A DNA stretch of 57,633 bases from Mucidula mucida (GCA_015501055.1 JADNYV010000227.1:1-57633); one strand, 5' to 3'; positions 11,368 to 24,480 are shown, numbered from the stretch's first letter. Translations and numbers: made by a program. The notes: generated by a model not told the origin, from the letters alone.

Positions 11368-12113
11368 CTACAAACCATGCTCATAATCGATAATTTTGAT
11401 ACCATCCACCTCGTACCCTACCCAAGGACCATTAGAGTAGATCAGCATTCCCAGAGCCCTGATTCGCCTATAAAACTTCACTTTTTCTTCGTCATTTTCC
11501 AGATCAAGACGCGAGATGCCGGCCTCATTCAAAAGAGCCAATCCGCGAATGATCCATAGCGCGCAGGACCATTGAAGATGTGAGCTCTGGAGTGGCGTTG
11601 AGCCTTGGTGCGGAGATTGCTCATCCAAGAAGGAGCAAATGTCGGGATACACGATAGTTTCGATGTCAGGGAGCTTGACGAGACACTTAAATGTGGAACG
11701 AGTCAAGATGTCATCTGCTTCCGTCTGGCGGCGCCAGGTTCCAGGAGATCCTTCATCGGTAATATCGTAGGATTTGACGGCAGTAGAAACCATTGGACTA
11801 GAGGCAGCTCTGGGAATCAATGCCCAAAAAATTCACCAGCAAGTCCGGTGTCGTGAGCGAGAGCGCCTTCATAGAGACCGATATACAGTTCAACAACCAT
11901 GCCTCTTAATGTATATGTTTCATGACTGAATACGGTTGAAGGAGTCGAGGCCGACTCACCAAGTGGGATGTGTTCAACCTTGAGAACCAGCTTACATAAC
12001 GAGGAGTGACAGTGGCGTTTGTCACAGCTTATTCCCAGACTGTTGTCTCCGCCTCCATAGACTACCATACGATAGACTCGAACCAAACGAGCTAGAATCA
12101 GAACACCAATCAT
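11368..12113 (-). CDS. degenerate kinase-like (pseudokinase-like) protein
   Basis: Two frames join at a run of six A (11826-11831, plus strand). One more base there makes EFF continue into WALIPRAASSPMVSTAVKS. Weak kinase-like landmarks are LCKLVLKVEHIPLGE (beta3-like Lys), HETYTLRGMVVELYIGLYEG (alphaC-like; compare the ExxxYxxLxxLxGxxVPxxxGLY pattern of fungal kinases), ALLNEAGISRLDLEN where the catalytic loop should be, and VDGIKIIDYEHGL at the DFG position. The HRD Asp and the DFG Gly are not evident, so it is probably inactive or only fold-related. It ends right after the DFG-like motif and therefore lacks the rest of the C-lobe. The start at 12113 is uncertain; MVVYGGGDN is an alternative. 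Confidence 0.45.
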
Positions 12114-12177
12114 TGTCCAATGTAGCCTATATGGACGCTAAGAGGGTTCCGGAATGTGTTTAATGATAACTAAAGAC

Positions 12178-13866
12178 TCAGTGCAGTGTAAATGAAAGGA
12201 TATTACTCCAACCCAGATACATCTCCGTACTAAGATCTATTTCGTCAGAGCCGATTTCCAGGGCACCTCTCAATCCGCCACTCAAGAGGCTCTCAAACGC
12301 ATCCTTGACATCGTCATCGACATGTGTCACATAATTGACCAACACCTCCTGCAATCTTGCAACCCGCGATTCCCCAGTTGAACGCCTGCGTTTGATGGCC
12401 TCCACAAAAGCATCTGAGATCACCACCCCAGACGGATCCATGCTTGTAATGACCAAGTCCGTCAACTCTGTAAGAAGATCCTTCTCGCTGTCGAGGACAG
12501 CCTCAACCATGGAGCTGATGTCGAAGTGTGTCCTCGCAACGAGCTCAAGGCGGAGGAGCTTCGGAGTGCCGGAAATGAAGTTTACTAGTCCTGCTTTGTC
12601 GGTCGCGTTCTGTACGGACACTTTCAACTCCTGTAGGTGCTGCCCTGTGGGCTCAACCAGCGGAGATGGGAAAGCAAAATCACCACCGCGCATGTCGCTG
12701 TCTTCAAAAGATAATATGTCCAGAAAAGGCAGCTTGAACTTGGAAAAGAAATGGTTGTAGCCTTTGCTGCTTCCACATAGTCGAAGAACGCGCATATTTG
12801 GATATGCGTGGAGGAATGGACAACCTGTCATTTTATTGTAAAATTCATCTGAGACTGCCTTCTCAACATGGAAGAACGCAGAAGCCAACCAACGGTGGTG
12901 CTGATACCATGACTAAGGGAGCTATGAAGGAGAGTCGAGCGGCGGAGGTGAAAAGCCGCGCATCGAGGATGCCAGTTTGTTCAAAGCGATGGAGGCGAGG
13001 AAATTTTGACCGCCAACCCATGATCTGTGACCACGCTCCGGCTGTATTACTTGAGAAGACTCGGAGTTAAGGGAAATCCAGAAGCATTTTAGACGCCCTG
13101 ACGGCGGACGTAAGTCTCGCCAAACCCGCAGCCCATTGAGTTGGACGTGTACATGGAATGTTGTAAGAAACTGGAAAGTAAGATTCTCATTCCAAGCATG
13201 ATAGAGGGAGGGAGGGAGGCTAACAGCGGCGGTGTGCCAACGAGTCGATGTCATTAAGAGGACTGTCAGAGCGGGATGGTCCACAGTGGCGTGAAGCATG
13301 ACATGCAACGCATTCTCCGCCGAACGAGCAAGGATACGATTAAGAAAAATCGATGTCGCCAAATTGCGGGGTATCGGTCAAAGGAGACGTGAACAAAGCG
13401 CCAGAGGCGCTGTGTTTTCAACGCCGTGCGTCTCCGTGCAGAGGGAGACTTGGGATACGATGCAGCTTTGACTGCTGTTATTGATGGTATTCGCAAAACC
13501 ACCATCGCCAATCTGCTCCAGCGGAGTGAGGGCAGCGTCACTGACGGCCTCGTCAAAGATTTCAGCCAAAATTTCGGGAGGGACGGTACGAATGGGATGG
13601 AGTGCGACTTTGAGGTCGCGCAGACGTTGATCTGTCGCACCTTTTCGGCCAAGGACATCCTCCAAGGCGGTGCGCTGGTCGGCAATACGCGTGTCTAGAG
13701 TGGTCGCGTAGTCTTGAGTGCGTAATAAGAGGTCTTTTAATGACTCTAGTTCGCTTCCAAGGGGAGCCGCATTCGATACGAGGAGGTCCTGGATGCGCTT
13801 GGATGTGGTTTCAAAAAGGGGTTCTAACGGTATCTCCGTGGTTGTGCCACATTGAGAACAATTCAT
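12178..13866 (-). CDS. F-box-like protein, copy 2 (several frame breaks)
   Basis: Parallels the 535-aa gene at 8293. Start MNCSQCGTTTEIPLEPLF at 13866, coiled-coil-like region, F-box-like core LHPIRTVPPEILAEIFDEA, then RRRTALKTQRLWRFVHV, ATSIFLNRILARSAENALHV, and a long C-terminus with FPSPLVEPTGQHLQELKVS ending ILSFTLH. Frame breaks: one extra base near 13437 (CCC run), one missing near 13372 (a C4 run that is C5 in the 8293 gene), and at least one more around 12890-13000. The longest clean block is 12178-12888. It is 45-60% like the 8293 gene by eye, so it is an older paralogue. The breaks may be read errors. Confidence 0.65.
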
Positions 13867-14161
13867 CGCTGCTTCAAAGGGTGGATGTAAGTATGGGCAC
13901 TTTCGAAAAGAAAAGATCAGCCAAGAAAGACAAAAGAAGAGCGCAATATACAAAATGCGTTAAAGCTCCTAGGTAGATGGGTGTTGGCTGAAAGAAACGA
14001 CGTGGGAAAACTTAGCGCCTAAAATTCTATGTTATGACAAAGAGTAAGTTATGTACATGCAAGCAGCGAAGGATAAATCGATAATGTATACTAGGTATGA
14101 GCAGAAGCAAAGAAACGACGATAGCAACAAAATAGCAATTATACAACCAGAGCAAGCATCC

Positions 14162-17100
14162 TCACTTGGAGACATATTTCTTAACAGTCTCCTTCAACAC
14201 ATTCAACACCAGCTGCTGCTTCATCGGATCAGCGGACATCTCAATCTTCCCCGTAGCCAGCGCATGTAGATACGCAAAGTCTGCTTGGGCAACAAGCGGG
14301 AGACGCGAAGAAGCCCGCTTTGACTTTTGTTCTTGAAGACGCTCCTTGAACTGCTGAGCAAACTTCTTCGAGATGAGGTCCGCACGCTCCACGACATTGA
14401 ACGGAACACCAGCCAGGTTGGCGACGTGAGTACCGAATGAGGACGTGGCAACGCCATCGACAAGTTTATAGAGGAAAACGATCTAGTGCCAATCAGCTTG
14501 AGCGCTCTGGCATCCGCGGCCGCACTTACATCACGTTTCTCGTCATCGACAATGCTAGACATGTGCATATTCCGAATGTTCGGATGATAGACGAAATCGT
14601 CAGTTAAAGATCCATAATGAGTGGCGAAGAAAGAAAGTGGCATAGTTTGTGTTGCTAGTTCATGTAGAACCGCCTATGTCGTTCCATCAGTATACCACAG
14701 ACGCAGAGATTCACGCAAGACGCTCACCCCAGCAATAGCCATGCCATCCTGGAAACAGTTGTCAGCAGAAGTTCCAGACATGAGATGAACACTTACAAAG
14801 GTCGATGTTCCTCGGCCAAGCTCTAATCACAGTATTAGCACGACGGATTGAATCTATGGACGGAAGACTTGCCATCCAATATTACGAAGGACTTCGGTGT
14901 CGCATCGCGAAGAATTTTGCAACATTCGTCCAACTCCACCTTGAACGTACTGGCATTGAGAACATGTTGTCGTAAGCGCCCATTCGCGTCAATATGGAAT
15001 CGACGGGTGCCAATCTACCAGTCTTAAGCAATTTGATCATAGATGGTCATTTAGCAGGCTTACCGAGCCTTCGCTGCAGGAACAAACATACCCAACTGCG
15101 CCATGATCTGTTCGAGAGTTAGAACACACGCCAAGGAAGCAAGCGAAGAGCACACAATTCCGGTCGCGGTCATTCTCATAACGGTAGATTTCCCACTGTG
15201 CTTTACGATGAGTTTCAAAAGCGAAGTCGAATATGCGCTCGATGCTTACGCCATATTAGGACCTATACGTCGAGGAAGGGGTTCAGTCCACACCGATCAT
15301 TGGACAAGCAAACATACCCGTCAACAACGCAATGCGAGGAGTATCACCACCGAGCTTCACATCATTGGGAATGAAGCTCTTCACATTGCTAAGCGTCGGA
15401 TGCCTCAGCATCTCGAAATCCACAAACGCCGAATCACTCTGCACGAACTCTGGCCTACATCGCGGCTCCTCCAACAAATTGGAGGATTTCGACAAACTGA
15501 ACAAACAATCCAGTTCAGCAAAGACGCGAATGGCACGCAGCCAGATGGAGCGATCGGAGTCGAATTCATCGAAAACGCGATTCTTGAAAGCTTTCATGAG
15601 ATTGTTGCGCGTTTCTCTGGCTTCCTTGAGGCGCGAACAGATTTCTGGATGGGGTCGACACGCCAGCGGGCTTTGGCCTAGAGATGAATCTGTTAAGATC
15701 GATCTCAAATAGGACAAGAAAATCATACCTTGGTCGCGGCCACTCTTCACCCAGTCCTTAGGGATCTTCTTTTCCGACGCATTGGTTTCGACTAAGTAGA
15801 TATCCTGAGAAATGTAATACCGATGCATCAAACGAGCCGCGGACATGAAACGAACCTTTGTTCCTTGAGCGCTGTGCCACCAAGCCAGTTTGATTCTGGT
15901 ATTCGATTGTTAGTGAGGAAGAAATCAGCGAAAAGAACGAAGCAGCCTACCCCAAATTGTCCTGCAGCTCCTCCAACTCCTCATCGAGTCCGCTCTCCAG
16001 CTCTTTGATCTTCTTTGTAATCTTGTCGAATTCTTCATCTTTGCCCTTTTGTGGTACTAACTCGTTCGCATCTTCGGGAGAAATATCAGCTCTATTGGCT
16101 TTTCGCACCCACATAGGCATACCTTTCTCGCTCGGTTGAACAACATCGATTCGACGTTCTTAATGTGCGGCAGAAGATCTGGTGCGCCACGCAAGAGACC
16201 CAAGATCGTTTTGGACTCAAAACTTTCGGAAGTATTAGCTAGATCCGTCATCCCACGACTTAATTTCTTAAACGCCTAGAATTCATCAATAACAGATACA
16301 AAACTAAAGTGGACCGTGCTTACTGTGAGGACCTTGAGAAAGTCCTTGACCTTGCAGTTCTTGGCATGTATCGCGAAACGACACGCTCCAGATCTGGTAA
16401 ACCCTTCGCTATTTCAGAGAACTCCCCTTCAAAGGTCGGATGTGACATGAGATCTTCGACGGCGTCGAGCCTGAGGACCATGTCAGCCGGTTGAGAGAGC
16501 GCAAAACCGCGAAAGACAGACCTTGTGTTGATATCGACGATATCCCGCAGGGGCATGCAGAGCCAAATACGGAATAGTCGCTTGCCGAAGGGCGTCACAC
16601 AACGACTGAGTAACTGCAACAAGGTCCCATCCAATGTTCCTTCGCCATTTTGAAGCACCTAAGTAGAGTCAACAACTATTCATATGAAAGAAAGGGACTG
16701 CAAACCTCGATATGGGCCAGAGTCTGACCGTCCAAGACCAAGCCACTGCCTTGTTTCATCGGGTCGTAGACGTTGAAGTTCTTCATGCTCAAGATGTCTT
16801 TGTCTATGTTCAGTTGACGCAGGTACCTGTTACCATCTCAGGTCCAGGTTCGTATACAAAGAGATCTACTTACCAGATCATCGCGCCCAGCGCTTCCATA
16901 GCGGTTGCGAGTCAGCCATGTCGCGAATGTCTGCGGTACGGAGGTGAAGAAGTCGTTCATCTCGTCATCCATTGGCCTTCCTCGGCGGGATACAGACTCT
17001 TCAACTCCTTGAGCGTCTCGTCATAGCCGAAACCCTCGACTTCACGAAGACCAGTCCAAAGGCAAGCCGCTGGGAGGAAGTCTTCAACAGTCGCGTGGTG

Positions 17101-19106
17101 GACACTGAGAGTTGTCCCTACGAACCCCTCAATTAGACACACGCATCGAGCAGCAAAGCTTTACAGACCTTGGTAAACAACAGCTCCTTGGGCCGCGCCT
17201 GCCTCATCAACGTTTCCAACTTGGTACGACACACGTCATCCTTGAAGACGCTCAATTCAACTGCGATGTGGAACAATCAAGGACACAAATGCCAAAGGTG
17301 TGGTTCCCATCGTTGCATTCCACTTCCCGGATCGAGATACAGTGACCCGCATGATCGTCCGTGAGCATTTGGGCATCAACGAGTGTTCCGTTCGTGTACA
17401 CTTTGTGCAGTTCCCTGGTATCCATGTCCCAAGTCAGGACTTGGCACAAGTAGGAACTTCCACCTACCGCCGGACGATTTTTTCCTTCTCAGTAGCCTTG
17501 GCTTTACCTTTGCCCTTGTCGGTGGCAATGCGCATTTCGGCGCCAAGTGCAGTCTCCGCCTGGTCGACCTTGCCTACTTTGTAGCCTTCCCAAGAAATTT
17601 CCTATCAAACTTCAGCAAACAGGACGTATCAGAATGAGTTACATACGCAGCCCAAAAATCGAAAGACATTTCAGGCACACCGACCATGGACATCTTCACG
17701 CGTTGTGTCAGCTTTAGATCGAATTCCTGATGACCGACTCGAGCGTCGTCTTCATACAGTTCATAGAACTTCCTGATAATGGTTTAGCGCGTCAGGCACA
17801 AATATTGAGTGCTCGTACCCTTTCTGGAAGAAGAGAATCTGTAGCGGGATTAGCATAGACATTGAGTGGATGAAATCAACATACAGTATCATAATGGTTT
17901 TGTTTGATTTCCCAGAACTGTGGAAAGATGAGCATTCCCAAAGCGCGTCATCGGTATAACGTACCTGTTTCTCAAAGGGCGTAAATTCAGACCACGCGCT
18001 CTTCGGGACGTAGAGCGTACGCGGATCGTAGTTTGGACTGCCTGGTCGATTGCCATCTTTCTATAAACATGTTATGCATGAGCATCCCTTGAGCGCGATT
18101 ACATACATCTCTGATGTCCTGCAAAAACGCATACGGATCATCGGCGGCCTTTTTGTCGTTCTTCTTGTCTTGTTCCCGCTGCTCGGCTTTGGTGAGGAAC
18201 GAGGATCCTCCACCAGATGAAGCGCCGGCAGACGCGCTTTTCGTAGATGACGCCGTCTTTTCATTGAAGGACGCGACTTTTTCTTGGGTCTATCTCGTCT
18301 TCATCGTCATCGTCAGAAACTGTATCTCGAGACGAAGCCGCTGAACTCCTGGACTTGACTGACTTGGTATCATCGTCAGAGTCAGAGGGAGCAATGAAAT
18401 CGTCGTCGTCCGAGATGACGGAGAGCGGGAGCCTGTAAGCGGTCAATAAAAAGAGAAATGGCTGGAATATATGCGCACCCTTCTTTGCCGGAGGCTTCTT
18501 GAAATGGGTGAGCCTCTTTGAGAAAGAGGTCAAAGCTTCCTGATCTTCCTCTTCGTCGTCGTCGTCCGTCAACGGTGCTGATAGTCTAGGCTTTTTCGCG
18601 CAACCTGCACTGGTATAAGCAAAGGCGAGACGCGAAGGGTGAACGTACTTTTATTCTTCAGCGGCGACGAGCCCAAGTTGGAACTCGACCCACGCGTAGT
18701 CGAGGAATGCAGCGTCTCCTCGTCAGAGTCCTCCAGGACAATCTTGCGCTTTCCCTGCTTGCAGAATGGGCAGGAGTCCACCATACATATACCATACTCA
18801 CCGACTTGGCACGAGCCTTGATGTGCTCGTCTTCCATGTCCACATCGATGGGGTCACTCGTCGGCGGCGTGTCGTGGCAGTGCTGCCCCTTCCTAGAGAC
18901 GACGTCGAGCTTGCTGCGGCCGACGACGACGGGGCCGAAGGTCGGGCTTTTTGGACTCTGGGGTAACTGGGTTCGCGACCGCCTTTGACCGCGACGCGTT
19001 GGGCCCTTTGGGGTGGCCTTGGGCTTGTCCGCGGGGCTCTTTGCAACCAGCCCATAAGACTTTTCTGCTTCATGTTCTCCGTCGACGTCTTTGCCTTGGG
19101 CGCCAT
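14162..19106 (-). CDS. MSH6: DNA mismatch repair protein MSH6 (MutS homologue)
   Basis: MSH6 partner of MSH2 (MutSalpha), recognising mismatches and small loops in the nucleus. Start [20 protein letters not shown] at 19106, with a PCNA-box-like QKSLMGWL. An acidic, Ser-rich linker follows, then the MutS mismatch-binding motif [11 protein letters not shown] (Phe-x-Glu) at about 17770. Later come the core/clamp, Walker [30 protein letters not shown], Walker B region [42 protein letters not shown] and [15 protein letters not shown], ending KKYVSK at 14162. It has many 45-60 nt introns. Walker A is split over three exons, including a 13-nt microexon, and the Walker B region is split by a GC-AG intron (14823-14872). 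Two homopolymer indels break the frame in the N-terminal linker (19040-19042 and 18278-18282). Confidence 0.92.
15250..15262 (-). other. MSH6: 13-nt microexon of MSH6 encoding the Walker A core
   Basis: The intron at 15263-15317 (donor GTATGT, acceptor TATAG) and the intron at 15196-15249 (donor GTAAGC, acceptor CACAG) leave a 13-nt exon. It contributes the Gly-Pro-Asn-Met-Ala part of GPNMAGKST, with both junctions splitting codons. No other splicing I tried restores this invariant motif. Confidence 0.8.
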
Positions 19107-19253
19107 GTTCGTGGTGGGAAGCAAACGCGTTGGTCCTTGTTTGTCAAGGGCTAGGGTTCCCACGTGGTTATTCCCATCTTGCTTCCATACACTCAAGTAA
19201 CTGACTTTGTTTCTCATTTCAGGCTGCCACCTTATTGATTGATATTTTAGATA

Positions 19254-20826
19254 ATGACTTGTACTCAATGTAGCCATGCACCGCTAGAGCCACTGGAGAT
19301 TCTTTCCGACACTACGCTGACGAGAATCAAGGAACTTCTAGAGTCGAATATAGCTCCTCATGGGATTGAAAAAGCGCAGCTTTCAGAACTCATGTCACGC
19401 ACCGAGACCTTTGACAACGCCTGGACACGCAACTCGCCGAGCTGAATACTTCATTAGAGAATCTTTCGGCCCAAAAAGAACAGTCTAGTCAGCGCCTCTT
19501 GGACCTCCAAAACATCCTTCATCCCAAACGATACATCCCCCCAGAGATCCTTGCAGACATATTTTACCACGCTGTCAGTGATGCCTTCGAGACTCCTTTG
19601 GACATCGTCCGAGATGGTCGCTTCACCGATAGTCTCAGTATGAGTGCGCCGCATTGGGTTGTCTCACGCGTATCTTCCCACTGGAGGCGTACTGCACTGA
19701 CAACGCCTCGCATATGGCGCTTTGTCATGTGGCGTTCGACCGACATTCAGACAAGCTCTCGACAACCATGTTGTTGAATCATTTCCTTCGTCTTTCTGCA
19801 GAGCATACGTTGCACGTCATGGCTCACGGCTATCGAATTGATACTCAACTTGCAATCCTACTTCTTTCATCGCATAGGTGGCAGACTGCTGCCTTTAGCT
19901 TTGAGTCCTCGGTTTATCGTTCTTGGCATGCCGCTCGTCTCACCTTGACCGCTCTCACGAGACTGCATGTTAACATCCAACAACCTCAGTATGGATGCTC
20001 CCTTGTCTTGCGCATGAGTTGCCCACAACTTCGCGTTCTGTCTACCGATACTCCCGACGCTTTTTTACGAGTGTTTTCTGTTGGGGACGCACCCATTGAG
20101 GAGTTTGAACAGCCGGATTGTCTCGACAAACCGCACGGTGTTTCCCATGTGGCACCGACCATGATACTAAAGTATCCTTTATTACATTCCGCGCATTTTC
20201 ACCTCACGAAAGTGGTCGCCGCGTCGTTCTACAAAACAAAGGAGTATAAAGAGACCCGCGAGAACCTAAACATGCGGGTTCTCAGATTGAGCGGGACACA
20301 TACAGGACGAGCGCATTTCTTTTCCAAATTCATCTTTCCTCATCTTGCAGAGTTATCATTTGATGACGTTGTCAAAGGCTTTGGCAGTGACGACACCCTC
20401 TCCTTCCCCGTTCCTCTGATTTGGCCAACGGGGCAAGAGCTCACGACATTGAGGGTCTGCCTCGACGCCGATCCCTCCGAGGGAAGGAAGTTAATTGCGT
20501 TCCTACGCACAACGCCCGTACTCTCACACCTTGAATTGACGTTCCGGGCCCGCTTCAATATCGACTTGTTGATAAAGTCTATTCTCGTAGAGGAGCAGGG
20601 CCTTATTCCGGCGTTATCTCGTCTGATTATCAGCGGCAAGGAGGGGGTGGAGATTTCGTTCGACTTTGTTCAATCAATCTCACATAGGCGCTATGGTGCA
20701 CACATGGTGGCGCGCTTAGATGAGGTCGTGGTCGACTATGTGGTGTATGTGGATGAGCATGTCGAAGCCGCTTTCAGTGCTTTGCTGGGTAATGGATTGA
20801 CTGGTACACTCAAGGTGCACTACTAG
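19254..20826 (+). CDS. F-box-like protein, copy 3 (two one-base breaks)
   Basis: Start MTCTQCSHAPLEPLEIL at 19254, only about 150 bp from the divergent MSH6 start, so the two genes share a short intergenic promoter region. The coiled-coil-like part is followed by the F-box-like core LHPKRYIPPEILADIFYHA, WRRTALTTPRIWRFV and a leucine-rich C-terminus ending GTLKVHY. Two breaks: near 19421 (GCCTGG where GCCCTGG keeps frame) and near 19729 (GTCATG; the 21080 paralogue has GTCCATG). Both look like loss of one C from a short C run. Restoring them gives one frame of about 520 residues. It is closest to the next gene (21080-22736), a tandem duplicate in the same orientation. Confidence 0.7.
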
Positions 20827-21079
20827 GACATGGTTTGGCATGTATCAGTAGTACACTGTGAAAATGGTGATCACACTACGTATCGTTGTTCTCTAATCCT
20901 AAGTAAGTTAGAAGGTCGGTCGCTGTATACTTTGTCTTCCTAGCGAATGATGGTCTTCGACAATTTGGCCGTACTTGGCTCGGAGTCACTTTTGGCACGT
21001 GGATATCTTGGTTTCATACGCTCAAGTAACTTGGTTCATTTCTCATTTCGCTTCGCCCTCACATTACTCTCCTTAGGCT

Positions 21080-22736
21080 ATGATTTGCTCGCAATGTGGA
21101 TATGCGTCGCCAGAGTCACTGGAGTCTCTTTCCGACACTACGCTGACGAGAATCAAGGAACTTCTTGAGTCGAATGTAGCTCCTCAATGTAGCTCCTCAC
21201 GGGATTGAAAAAGCGCAGCTTTCAGAACTCGCGCCGCGCACCCAACCTATTGACAACGCACTGGACACGCATTGAAATTGCCGAGCTGAATACTTCATTG
21301 AAAAACCTGCTGGCCCAAAAAAAGCAGTCTAGTCAGCGCCTCTTGGACCTCCAAAACATCCTCCATCCCAAACGATACATTCCTCCAGAGATTCTTGCAG
21401 GTATCTTTGACCACGCTGCCAGTGATGCTTTCGATACTCCTTTGGACATCGTTCGAGATGGTCGCTTTACCGATAGTCTCAAGATGACTGCGCCGCATTG
21501 GGTTGTCTCAACGTTTCTTCCCATTGGAGGCGTACTGCCCTGGAAACGCCCCGCCTATGGCGCTTTGTCCATGTGGCGTTCGACCGACATCCAATCAAAC
21601 TCTCGACAAGCATGTTACTTAACCATTTCCTTCGGCTTTCTGCAGAGCATCCATTACAAGTCATGGCTCACACTGACCCTACACATGTCATTGGTTACAG
21701 TAACGATATTCGAGCACACGCTCAAGTTTTAGTCTTACTTCTCTCATCGTACAGATGGCAGACTGCTGCCGTCAGCTTCCCTTCTTCAATTTATCGTTCC
21801 TGGAATGTCGCCGATATCACCTTCACGACCCTCACGAGACTTCACTTCAACGTCCATCTCCCTCGTATGGCTGTGTCTGATCTACAACTTGGGGGCAAAT
21901 TTCTCGCGCGCATACGCTGTGCACAACTTCGCATTGTGTCTAGCGACACTCCTGCGGCGTTTGTAACACTGTTTTCGCTTCCTTATCTGGAGGCTCCCGT
22001 TACGGTGTTTGAACAATCGGTTTGTTTGGACGTTGACCTACTACCGTGTAGCGATTCCATTGTGGCGCCCAACATGATCCTAAACTATCCTTTGTTGCAT
22101 TCCGCGCAATTTCACCTCACAAAGGAGCTTCCCATGTCGTTCTACGAGAGAAGGCAGTTTAACGACGTCCGCGAGTATCCAAACCTTCGGATTCTCAAAT
22201 TGAGCGGGACACATACAGGACGAGCACACTTCTTTTCCAAGTTCATCTTCCCTCGTCTTGAGGAACTATCTTTCGATGACAATGTCAAAGGCTTTGGCGT
22301 TAACGACACCCTCTCCTTCCCTGAACCGCTGAACTCGCCAACAGGGCAAGAGCTGAAGACATTGAAGGTCTCCCTCGACGCCGATCCTTGCGAGAGAAGG
22401 AAATTGATCGCGTTCTTACGCACAACGCCCGCCCTGCGTCACCTCGAATTGACGTTCCGGGCCCGCTTCGATATTGACTTGACGATAAAGTCTATCCTCG
22501 TTGAGGAGCAGGGCCTCATTCCAGGTTTATCTCGTTTGCGTATCATCGGCAAGGGAGGGGTGGAGATCTCGCTTGACTTTGTTCAATCAATCTCACATAG
22601 GCGCCTCGGTACACACGTGGTGGCGCGCTTGGATGAGGTTGTGGTCGACTATGTGGTGTACATTGACGAGCGTGTCAAAGCTGCTTTCAATGCCTTGCTG
22701 AGTGGTGGATTGACTGGTACTCTCAAGGCCCACTGA
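21080..22736 (+). CDS. F-box-like protein, copy 4 (tandem duplicate of copy 3, broken)
   Basis: Start MICSQCGYASPESLESL at 21080. The core LHPKRYIPPEILAGIFDHA and the block MTAPHWVV lie in one frame. The remainder, from SSHWRRTALETPRLWRFVHV to the end GTLKAH, lies in another open to 22736. Two lesions: a 13-bp direct duplication (ATGTAGCTCCTCA, about 21173-21199) that shifts the frame early, and a small deletion near 21510 (compare ACGCGTATCTTCCC in copy 3). The 13-bp duplication is unlikely to be a read error, so this copy is probably truly disabled or uses a later start. The C-terminal 410 codons are undamaged. Confidence 0.65.
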
Positions 22737-22928
22737 GTTGGAGATAACAGGAATTAGTTTGGTATCCTTTACTATCGAAGGCGATCTCATTGCTGTTTAC
22801 ATAGTTGAATATCTACCAGTCCGAGACGGCATCTATGGCATGTAGGAAATAGTTCAGCAGCCCAATAGAACTCTGTCCTATTACTATGCAGTGTGTACAA
22901 AACACGTCAAGGCCACCGATCTCTTCAC

Positions 22929-24480
22929 CTACGACATCCACATCCGAGTCGACGTGCGCGCATGCTTGACGCACACCTCCTGCAGCTTTGCAACCTGTGT
23001 TGCTTCAGACCACCTGTGCTTGATCGCTTCCACGAAGACGTCTGAAATCTTCACTTCGCCCGGACCCAGACTGGTAATGACCAAGTTTGTCAACTCTGAA
23101 AGAAGGCCCTCCTCGTCGACCAGGACAGCCCGAATGGTATGGCCGACGTCAAAATGAGTTCTCACCCTGAGTTAAAGGTGGCGAAGATTTGGGGTGGTAC
23201 GAAGGAATGCCACTAAGCTGTTCGTGTCGTCTGCATTCTGGAGTGACACCTTCAAATTCGTCAGGTACTGTCCCGTCGGCGCAATGAGCGGAGAAGGGAT
23301 GGATGGCTGGCCGTCACAATCCGAACTGTGTCTAAAGGACAATGCCTCTAGATAAGGTAACGAGAACCTGGATAGAAAACTTTGGTATCCTGCACTGGTT
23401 CCAACGAGTCTGAGAGCACGCATACGTGCCACGAATTGGTGCTAGCGTGGCGTAGACTTCATCTGGAACCTCTTTCGCAACATGAAAGAGCGCTGAAGGC
23501 AACAATGGCTCCGCTAGCATCACCAATGGACCCAGAGTCGAAGCCCCGTATTGGAAAAGTTCCTCATCTAGAGTTCCAATTTGTTGAAAGTGGCCAAGGC
23601 GCGAAAACACCGGTTGCATCACCATTAAGGCAGCTCTAGCTGTGTCACTTGAAAATACACATAATTGGGGAGTATTCAATTGAAAACTACTCTTTCCCGC
23701 GCTCACATCATGCAGGGTATGTAGGCCATCAAGTTGTAAATGCAGATGTAACTTCGCAAGAGAACGGAACGAGAGACCGGGAACGTTCCATAAACGGTAT
23801 ATTGGTGGTGGGAAGCTAATCGCAGCCGTTTGCCAGCGCTTCGATGCCATGAGGATGACCGTCATAGCTGGTAGGTCCACAGTGGCGTGAAGAGCGACAA
23901 ATAGTGTCTGCTCTGCTGAACGAGCGAGGACACGATTGAGGAAAATCGATGTCGACAGATCGCGGGGGTATCGGTCAAAGGAGACGTGAACGAAACGCCA
24001 CAGGGTCTGTGTTGTCAGCGCTGTGCGTCTCCATGCCGAGGACACTTGTGATACGATGTAACTTGGACTGCTGCTACCGATGCTATCCGCAAAAACTCCG
24101 TCGCGTACCTGCTCTAGCTGAAACGGCCAAACAAAGGTGCTATGGATGGTGTCTTCAAAGATTTTGGCCAGAATCTCGGGAGGGACAATGCGAATGGGAT
24201 GGAGTACGAGCTTCAAGTCGCGAAGGCGCTGCTCCGTCGTGGATTTTTCGTCTAGCAGATATTCCAATGTGGCACGCAATTCAGTAATACGCGTATCGAG
24301 AGAGGTCGCGTAGTCCTGAGTGCGCGACATGAGATCTGATAATGCATCTCTTTCGCCTCCCAGCGGGGCAACGTTACATGCCAGAAGGTCGCCGATACGT
24401 TTGGGCGTGACTACAGAAGGAGATTCCAGCTCCTTCGTCGGAGGTGTGACAAAGTTGGTTGCACACTGAGAACAAATCAT
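22929..24480 (-). pseudogene. F-box-like pseudogene, inverted duplicate of the 8293-9900 gene
   Basis: From ATG 24480 the first 181 codons match the gene at 8293 with one visible substitution (WRRTAL for WRCTAL). From STSIFL onward the copies diverge patchily, then match closely again (AEPLLPSALFHVAKEVPDEV). The frame breaks near 23425 (after APIRGT). The continuation LRALRLVGTSAGYQSF is then stopped by TAA near 23170, where the intact gene has GAA. The C-terminus is shifted and lost after AKLQEVCVKHA. The nonsense codon is a substitution, so this is true decay. About 170 bp upstream (to about 24640) is also shared with the upstream of 8293. Confidence 0.8.
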
